NCBI RefSeq assembly: GCF_001612885.1
Contig: NZ_BDBH01000011.1
Span: forward strand, 124,001 to 188,000
Origin: Nocardia harenae NBRC 108248
GTDB lineage: Bacteria; Actinomycetota; Actinomycetes; Mycobacteriales; Mycobacteriaceae
DNA: 64,000 nt
Reading direction: 5' to 3'
How positions within the stretch are numbered: the first letter of the stretch is position 1; each line of letters begins with the position of its first letter. Shown in pieces: positions 58,704 to 64,000 of this stretch. Below the pieces are notes generated by a model. That model was not told the DNA's origin. It did not search any database and saw nothing but the letters and a program-made list of their open reading frames with translations. The position numbers and the translations under genes were made by a program.

Positions 58704-60804
58704 GGTCGAGCACCTCCTCGTCCTCGGGCGTGAACGGCCGCTTGACGCCCCACCACTCGACCGGGACCACCGAGGGGTCCGGGGCGGGCCTGGTCCGCGC
58801 GCTGTGCCAGACCCGGGCGGCGATCAGCGCGACCACGACGCCGCCGGTGAACTCCCAGCCGTCGATGGTCTCCAGCAGCCGCAGCCCCCACAGCCCGAGC
58901 ACGACGGCGATGAGCACCGGGGCCACCAGCCGGTCGCGCAGCATGGGGAACCACTCGCGCCGCATCGGCGCGATGGCGCCCTCCCTGAGCACGCCGCCGC
59001 CGAAGAGGATGCCGCCGAGCGAGGGCAGCACCTGCGAGAGGTTGAGCAGCCCCGGCCAGAGCACCGGGATCACGTTCAGCGGCCCGGCGAAGACCAGGCC
59101 GGTGAAGAGCCCGGCACCCACCGCGCCCAGCCCGGCGATGGTCACGATCAGGAAGATCGGCAACCCCGCCACCAGGTTGAACTGCTCCGGCGCCACCGCG
59201 CTGATCTGCATGCCGTAGAGCGCGCCGCCGAGCCCGGCGATGGCCGCCGAGAGCGCGAAGACCAGCACCCGGGCCACCAGCAGGTTGCCGCCGAGCGTGG
59301 CGTAGGCGGCCTCGCTGTCGCGCAGCGCGATCAGCCTGCGCCCGAATCTGCTGCGCCGCAGCACCGCGATGCCGATGCCGACCACCGCGAGGCAGACCGC
59401 GGCGAAGACCGTGATCCCGCCGGTGGTCTCGACCTTCAGCCCGAACAGGTCGGGGCCGACGATGGAGACCGACCCCTGATCGAACAGCGAGATCGTGATC
59501 CCGAAGAGCTCGAACGAGGGCAGCGTGAAGATCCAGCGGTCCAGGATCACCGCGAAGGCGGCGGTCGCCAGCGCCATGTAGACCCCGGAGAGCCGCAGCG
59601 CCGGAATCGCGATCACCGCCCCGACCACCCCGGCGATCCCCATGGCGGCGAAGAGCGCCCACCACTGGCCCTCCGGCCCGAGGTGCCCGTAGGCCACCGC
59701 GCCGATCCCGGCCAGGCTGAGCTGGCAGAGCGAGATCTGCCCGGCGAAGCCGAGCAGCGGTACGTAGGAGAGCGCGATCATGCCCCAGGCGAACATGGCC
59801 CCGTAGGTGATCATGTCCGGCTCGCTGAGCATGCTCGCCAGCATCAGTCCGAGCACCACGACCGCCGCCGCGAAGGCGGCCGAGCCGCCCAGGCTCGGCA
59901 GCGGGACCGCGCCGAGCTTGCGGTCCCGCCCGCGCAGCCGGCCGTGCGGGAACACCAGCAGTGCCAGGAAGAGCAGCAGCGCGGGCGCCGCCAGCCGGAG
60001 CCCGGGCAGGTACTCGTTCTGCGGCAGGTAGCCGGTCAGGTAGCTCTCCAGCAGCCCGACCACCACCGCGCCAAGGAAGACCATCGGCAGGTTGCGCAGC
60101 CGGCCGAAGATGGCGGCGGTGTAGGCGGAGACGATGAGCAGCGAGAGCTGCGCGGCGTCCAGCGTGACCGTCGGCGCGATCAGGATGCCGCCGATGGCGG
60201 CCAGCTCGATGCCGAGGATCCAGGCGATCCGATTGGCCTTGCGCGGGTCGGCGCCGGTCAGCCCGACCAGCGCGCGATCGTCGACGGTGGCCCGCATCTC
60301 GGCGCCGGTCCGGCTGCGGTACAGCAGGATTCGCAGCCCGATCGCGACCGCGACCGCCACGACCATGGTGAGCGCCTGGTGCCAGGTGAGCGTCACCACG
60401 CCGAGGTCGATCGAGGGCTTGTCCGCGAAGAACCGCGGCAGCGAGCGGGATTCGTTCGGATTCCAGATCCAGCGGGCCAGCACGATGAGCCCGCTCAGCA
60501 GCGCGATCGTCATCACCAGCTTCTCGGCGTCGCCCAGCCCCTGGGTCGGCGCCAGCGCCTTGCCGAAGAGCAGCCCGAACCCGGGGGCGAAGACCAGCAG
60601 CACGGCGGCCAGGGCCAGCGGCACCGGCCAGCCCCAGCCCACCGAGAGCTGCCAGTACACGAACGCCGAGACCATGCCCGCCGCGCCGTGCGCGAAGTTG
60701 AACACGCCGGTCGTGGTGTAGGTGAGCACCAGGCCGCTGCCGATCACGGCGTAGATCGCCGCCGTGCTGAGACCGACGATCCCGAACGCGAGGAACTGCT
60801 CCAT
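58681..60804 (-). CDS. LivH-LivM fused permease
   Basis: 707 residues. The first ~300 form a LivH permease (GLSTAAIYAVIGSGLVLTYT, GVFNFAHGAAGM). The second half is a LivM permease (FAGQISLCQLSLAGIGAVAY, RDSEAAYATLGGN). There are about 18 membrane helices. Fusing both permeases in one chain fixes their 1:1 ratio; such fusions are known in actinobacteria but are less common than separate genes. It starts 7 bp after the binding-protein gene stop. Confidence 0.92.
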   Translation of the reverse strand: MEQFLAFGIVGLSTAAIYAVIGSGLVLTYTTTGVFNFAHGAAGMVSAFVYWQLSVGWGWPVPLALAAVLLVFAPGFGLLFGKALAPTQGLGDAEKLVMTIALLSGLIVLARWIWNPNESRSLPRFFADKPSIDLGVVTLTWHQALTMVVAVAVAIGLRILLYRSRTGAEMRATVDDRALVGLTGADPRKANRIAWILGIELAAIGGILIAPTVTLDAAQLSLLIVSAYTAAIFGRLRNLPMVFLGAVVVGLLESYLTGYLPQNEYLPGLRLAAPALLLFLALLVFPHGRLRGRDRKLGAVPLPSLGGSAAFAAAVVVLGLMLASMLSEPDMITYGAMFAWGMIALSYVPLLGFAGQISLCQLSLAGIGAVAYGHLGPEGQWWALFAAMGIAGVVGAVIAIPALRLSGVYMALATAAFAVILDRWIFTLPSFELFGITISLFDQGSVSIVGPDLFGLKVETTGGITVFAAVCLAVVGIGIAVLRRSRFGRRLIALRDSEAAYATLGGNLLVARVLVFALSAAIAGLGGALYGMQISAVAPEQFNLVAGLPIFLIVTIAGLGAVGAGLFTGLVFAGPLNVIPVLWPGLLNLSQVLPSLGGILFGGGVLREGAIAPMRREWFPMLRDRLVAPVLIAVVLGLWGLRLLETIDGWEFTGGVVVALIAARVWHSARTRPAPDPSVVPVEWWGVKRPFTPEDEEVLDRAVTTGS

Positions 60805-60811
60805 CAGGGCA

Positions 60812-62197
60812 TCACTTCAGATCGGCGAGGCTCTTGCCGACGTCGGCGAGGGTCAGCGGCTTGCCGAAGTCGGCGGTGTACTTGTACGGGGTGAAGCCGC
60901 AGTTGAAGACGCCGTCGGTATTCGGCTGGAAATCCGCGGCCTTCCAGCCGTCCGGGGTCGCCTGCTGCACGTTGAAGCAGCGCTTCTGATCCACGAAGGG
61001 CTTGGAGAGATCCACCGGGGCCTGCAGCCCGCCGCCGGTCCACTTCGTCTCCTTCGCCGCGGTGTTGTAGACGCAGGCGCGGGTCAGGTCGTCGCCGCAG
61101 GCGGTGGCCGACTTGGCGAAGAGCAGCCAGGCCCCGAAGGACTTGAGCCCCTGGAAGGTGATGTCGGCGTCCGGCGCGTACTGCTCGTACAGATCCTTCA
61201 GCTGCTGCACCGCGGGCAGCTTGTCGGCTGCCGAGAGCGGCGCGGTGTCGGTCAGGTCGGCCACGTTGTTCTGGTAGCCGAGCGAGGTCTTGGCGGCGTC
61301 CAGGAAGATCTGGTTGTACGAGTTGGAGTTCGAGTCGATCCAGTGCAGCTTGTAGTTCATGCTGGTCAGCACCTCCTCCAGCTTCGCCAGGTAGCGGAAC
61401 TCGCCGAGGAAGATGAGGCCCTTCACGTTCGCGGCCTTGATCGCCTGCGCGTACGGGGTCCAGTCCGGCACGCCGGAGATCGGGTACAGATCGCTGTAGA
61501 CCATCTTCCCGCCCGCCGCGGTCAGCGACTCGGTGAGCTTGTCGCCCATCACCTTGGTGATCGGGTTGTCGCCGTTGATCATGCCGATCGCGCCCTTGGA
61601 GTCCGGGTAGGCGGTGTTGATCAGCCAGTCCTGGAAGCCGGTGTAGGGGTTCACGCTCTCCGACATCGTGGTGCCCGCGTTCAGCTGCAGGTCGGAGCCG
61701 GTGTTCGCGGTCTGGGTGACCTGCGCCGGGAACTCGGGGAGCAGGCAGTTGAGCCGGTCCTTGACGCCGAGCCCGTCCAGCGCGGCGCTGCCGCCGACCA
61801 GGAAGAAGTCCTCGCGACAGGCCTCCAGCATGCGCTGGCGCACCTCCATGAGCTTGGCGTCGCGCAGGTTGGCGGTGATCTTGCGGCCGTTGATGCCGCC
61901 CGCGGCGTTGCACCAGGAGGTGAAGACCTCGGCGGCATCGACGAAGTCGGGGTTCTTGGTGAAGCCGATATCGGAGAAGACGCCGACCTCGATCTCGCCG
62001 TCGGTGACGCCCTGGGCCGACGAGCCCCCGGGGTCGCCCGGCTTGCAGACATCGGTCAGGGAGCCGAAATCACCGGAGGCCGCGGGGGCGTTGCCGCCCC
62101 CGGCCGGGCTCTCCTCGCGGGATCCGCCCTCCCGGCCGCACCCCGCTATCAGGAGCGCGATCGCCATCAGGGCGACGACTGTTCGCTGCGGTTTCAC
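60812..62197 (-). CDS. Lipoprotein substrate-binding protein of a LivK-type importer
   Basis: 461 residues from GTG 62197, with GAGGAGG 6 bp upstream. The signal peptide ends in the lipobox IAGC with C20 as lipidation site. The mature part is a periplasmic-binding type I fold (DGEIEVGVFSDIGFTK, AACREDFF-like region, GAIGMINGDN). It captures the substrate for the importer encoded downstream. The family commonly binds amino acids, but neighbours suggest an organic acid. Confidence 0.9.
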   Translation of the reverse strand: MKPQRTVVALMAIALLIAGCGREGGSREESPAGGGNAPAASGDFGSLTDVCKPGDPGGSSAQGVTDGEIEVGVFSDIGFTKNPDFVDAAEVFTSWCNAAGGINGRKITANLRDAKLMEVRQRMLEACREDFFLVGGSAALDGLGVKDRLNCLLPEFPAQVTQTANTGSDLQLNAGTTMSESVNPYTGFQDWLINTAYPDSKGAIGMINGDNPITKVMGDKLTESLTAAGGKMVYSDLYPISGVPDWTPYAQAIKAANVKGLIFLGEFRYLAKLEEVLTSMNYKLHWIDSNSNSYNQIFLDAAKTSLGYQNNVADLTDTAPLSAADKLPAVQQLKDLYEQYAPDADITFQGLKSFGAWLLFAKSATACGDDLTRACVYNTAAKETKWTGGGLQAPVDLSKPFVDQKRCFNVQQATPDGWKAADFQPNTDGVFNCGFTPYKYTADFGKPLTLADVGKSLADLK

Positions 62198-62229
62198 CGT
62201 GGTCCTCCTCTGCCGCTGCACTGCAACGG

Positions 62230-62265
62230 AAACTATCTTCTCAGATTTGGATAATCAATATCTGA
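62230..62265 (-). promoter_or_regulatory. Promoter and dyad of the ABC-importer operon
   Basis: Reading the minus strand: TTGATT (62258-62253), a 17-bp spacer and TAGTTT (62235-62230). An inverted repeat TCAGAT-N13-ATCTGA (62241-62265) overlaps it and could bind a regulator. It differs from both operator families described elsewhere in the window. Confidence 0.5.
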
Positions 62266-62330
62266 TTTTGCGAGAGTGCCACTATGGACGCACATCCCCA
62301 CACCCGGCCGGCCGGACCCCCGACCCGGCG

Positions 62331-62388
62331 TTGACATGGCCCCGCCTGCATGGAAATCTACTAGTTGACTTTTGAGAATGTAATTCTC
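62331..62388 (+). promoter_or_regulatory. Promoter with GAGAAT-N3-ATTCTC operator
   Basis: TTGACA (62331-62336), a 17-bp spacer, AAATCT (62354-62359), 14 bp, then the perfect dyad GAGAATGTAATTCTC (62374-62388). Spacing is identical to 10338-10395. Confidence 0.65.
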
Positions 62389-62412
62389 CTAGCCGGAAGG
62401 GAGGTGCCGCCG

Positions 62413-63630
62413 ATGACCGAGCTGACGTTGCGGGCGGCCGGGCTGCTCGATGTCGACACCGGCGAGATCGTCCGGCCGGGCATCCTGCGCATCGAGGGCG
62501 ATCGGATCGCCGGGGTCGGCGGGCCGGTGACGGGTGCGGTCGTCGACCTCGGTGACCTGATACTGCTGCCCGGGTTCATGGATATGGAGGTCAACCTGCT
62601 GATGGGCGGGCGCGGCGAGACCGGGCTCTCCTCCAGCGTGAAGGACGACCCGGCGCTGCGCGTGTTGCGCGCGGTCGGCAATGCCAGGCGCACGCTGCGC
62701 GCGGGGTTCACCACGGTGCGCAACCTCGGGCTCTTCGTCAAGACCGGTGGCTACCTGCTCGACGTCGCGCTGGGCAAGGCCATCGACCAGGGCTGGATCG
62801 AGGGGCCGCGGATCGTGCCCGCCGGACACGCCATCACCCCGACCGGCGGGCACCTGGACCCGACCATGTTCGCCGCCTTCGCCCCCGACGTGCTCAGGCT
62901 GACCGTCGAGGAGGGGCTCGCCAACGGCGTGGACGAGGTGCGCAAGGCGGTTCGCTACCAGATCAAGCACGGCGCGCAGCTGATCAAGATCTGCGTCTCC
63001 GGCGGGGTCATGTCGCTCACCGGGGCGCCCGGCGCGCAGCACTACTCGGACGAGGAGCTGCGCGCCATCGTCGACGAGGCGCACCGGCGCGGGCTCCGGG
63101 TCGCGGCGCACACGCACGGCGCGGACGCGGTCAAGCACGCCGTCGCGGCGGGGATCGACTGCATCGAGCACGGCTTCCTCATCGACGACGAGGCCATCGA
63201 CCTCATGGTCGAGAACGGCACCTGGCTGGTGCCGACCACCCGGCTCGCCGACGCCATGGACATGTCGCACGCCGAGCCGGAGCTGCTGGCCAAGGCCGCG
63301 CTCATGTTCCCCAAGGCCCGCACCTCGGTGCTGGCCGCGTACAAGGCCGGGGTGAAGATCGCCGTCGGCACCGACGCGCCCGCGATCCCGCACGGCCGCA
63401 ATGCCGACGAGCTGGTGGCGCTGGTGGAGCGCGGGCTGCCGACGGTGGACGTGCTGCGCGCGGCCACCATCCGGGGCGCCGAGCTGATCGGCGTCGAGGA
63501 TCGCGGGCGGCTCGCCGAGGGGTTGCTGGCCGACGTGATCGGCATCCCCGGCGACCCGGTCGAGGACATCACGCACACCAGGGACGTGCGTTTCGTGATG
63601 AAGGGCGGAAAGATCCATGTCCAGAAGTGA
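62413..63630 (+). CDS. Amidohydrolase-superfamily protein lacking the HxH motif
   Basis: 405 residues; ATG 62413 has GGGAGG 8 bp upstream. The fold is shown by LLPGFMDMEVNLLMGG, KHGAQLIKICVSGG, RVAAHTHGADAVKHA, DCIEHG and AVGTDAPAIPHG. Members normally have HxH after the first strand; here it is E59-V-N61, while the later Lys, His, His and Asp ligand candidates remain. It resembles the prolidase/imidazolonepropionase-like branch. Metal use and substrate are therefore uncertain. It lies under a TetR-regulon type promoter and overlaps the next gene by 14 bp. Confidence 0.85.
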   Translation: MTELTLRAAGLLDVDTGEIVRPGILRIEGDRIAGVGGPVTGAVVDLGDLILLPGFMDMEVNLLMGGRGETGLSSSVKDDPALRVLRAVGNARRTLRAGFTTVRNLGLFVKTGGYLLDVALGKAIDQGWIEGPRIVPAGHAITPTGGHLDPTMFAAFAPDVLRLTVEEGLANGVDEVRKAVRYQIKHGAQLIKICVSGGVMSLTGAPGAQHYSDEELRAIVDEAHRRGLRVAAHTHGADAVKHAVAAGIDCIEHGFLIDDEAIDLMVENGTWLVPTTRLADAMDMSHAEPELLAKAALMFPKARTSVLAAYKAGVKIAVGTDAPAIPHGRNADELVALVERGLPTVDVLRAATIRGAELIGVEDRGRLAEGLLADVIGIPGDPVEDITHTRDVRFVMKGGKIHVQK

Positions 63631-64000
63631 CGACCTGCTGGAGATCCAGCAGACGCTGGCCCGCTACGCGGTGACCATCACCAAGGGCGATATCGAGGGG
63701 CTGCTCGCGGTCTTCACCCCCGACGGCAGCTACAGCGCCTTCGGCGACACCTACACCCTCGACCTCTTCCCCGACCTGGTGGCCGCGGCGCCCAAGGGGC
63801 TCTTCCTGACCGGGCTCCCGGTGCTGGAGATCGACGGCGACACCGCCGCAGGCACCCAGCCGCTCTGCTTCATCGACCAGAGCACGCACGACATGCGCAT
63901 CGGGTACTACACCGACGCGCTGGTGCGCACCGCCGACGGGTGGCGGATCAAGACGCGGCGGATGACCTTCATCCGGCGCAGCGGGGATCACGACTCCGGG
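63617..64000 (+). CDS. SnoaL/NTF2-like protein, cut by window edge
   Basis: At least 128 residues with no stop before the window ends. LLEIQQTLARYAVTITKGD then IEGLLAVFTPDG and the C-terminal GYYTDALVRTADGWRIKTRR fit the SnoaL-like cone fold used by small isomerases, cyclases and hydratases. It overlaps the amidohydrolase gene, so the two probably act on the same compound. Confidence 0.85.
   Translation, partial: MSRSDDLLEIQQTLARYAVTITKGDIEGLLAVFTPDGSYSAFGDTYTLDLFPDLVAAAPKGLFLTGLPVLEIDGDTAAGTQPLCFIDQSTHDMRIGYYTDALVRTADGWRIKTRRMTFIRRSGDHDSG

Noticed and set aside
58453-60894. A long plus-strand open frame opposite the permease and LivG genes
   Set aside because: Low-complexity Asp/Gln/Arg translation without domains; the minus strand has clear membrane permease sequence.
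1-64000. tRNA, rRNA, insertion sequences, attachment sites or replication origin
   Set aside because: I looked for transposase motifs, terminal inverted repeats and RNA gene signatures and saw none that I could support; structured RNAs would need a covariance-model search.

Overview
The window is very GC-rich, densely coded DNA with many GTG starts and strong third-position GC. It carries families typical of mycolate-type actinomycetes: paired heteromeric acyl-CoA dehydrogenases, CaiB/BaiF CoA-transferases, FadD-like ligases, Rieske oxygenases and an AfsA-type protein. A Nocardia-like or Rhodococcus-like member of the Mycobacteriales is the best guess (inference; no rRNA or tRNA is present to confirm it). 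Almost every in-operon junction is a 1-4 bp ATGA, GTGA or TGATG overlap, so the genes fall into a few translationally coupled operons.

Layout. The left edge (1-935) is a truncated TIR-STAND protein of defence type. From 1 to 14.6 kb are acyl-CoA metabolism operons: a TetR regulator divergent from an APH/enoyl-CoA hydratase/quinone-oxidoreductase operon; a lone 2Fe-2S ferredoxin; a CoA-transferase operon divergent from a ligase/SDR operon; and an acrylyl-CoA-reductase-like/MaoC-like/ligase operon. From 14.7 to 20.2 kb is a five-gene minus-strand operon with two heteromeric acyl-CoA dehydrogenase pairs and a hydratase. A GntR/FadR-type regulator follows. From 21.4 to 29.7 kb runs a six-gene plus-strand operon (SMP-30-like protein, SDR, Rieske oxygenase, Baeyer-Villiger monooxygenase, SDR, thiamine-diphosphate lyase), which reads as an oxidative ring-opening pathway.

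From 29.8 to 44.4 kb lies what looks like an undescribed biosynthetic cluster. A seven-gene coupled minus-strand operon encodes a PEP-synthase-like phosphotransferase, a fatty-acyl-AMP ligase fused to a nucleotidyltransferase, an ACP, an extended SDR, an NDK-fold protein, an AfsA-type butenolide synthase homologue and a UbiA prenyltransferase. Facing it is a single-chain glycosyltransferase-cytochrome P450 fusion, which diverges from a GT1 glycosyltransferase and an ABC-2 permease. Next to it, 44.8-46.4 kb holds a two-gene DUF4365 module of possible defence function and an ECF sigma-factor remnant.

From 46.8 to 64 kb catabolism resumes: an aldehyde dehydrogenase, a Rieske oxygenase with a small partner, a six-gene beta-oxidation operon, a branched-chain-type ABC importer operon, and an unusual amidohydrolase followed by a SnoaL-like protein cut by the right edge.

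Regulation. Two repeated operator families tie the catabolic operons together. GAGAAT-N3-ATTCTC occurs at about 1.6, 10.4, 50.1 and 62.4 kb. In the last three it lies 13-14 bp downstream of a shared -35/-10 arrangement, and the 1.6 kb copies flank the TetR gene. ATCCT-N4-AGGAT occurs at about 8.0, 20.2 and 21.3 kb, always exactly 5 bp upstream of a -10-like element, and flanks the GntR regulator.
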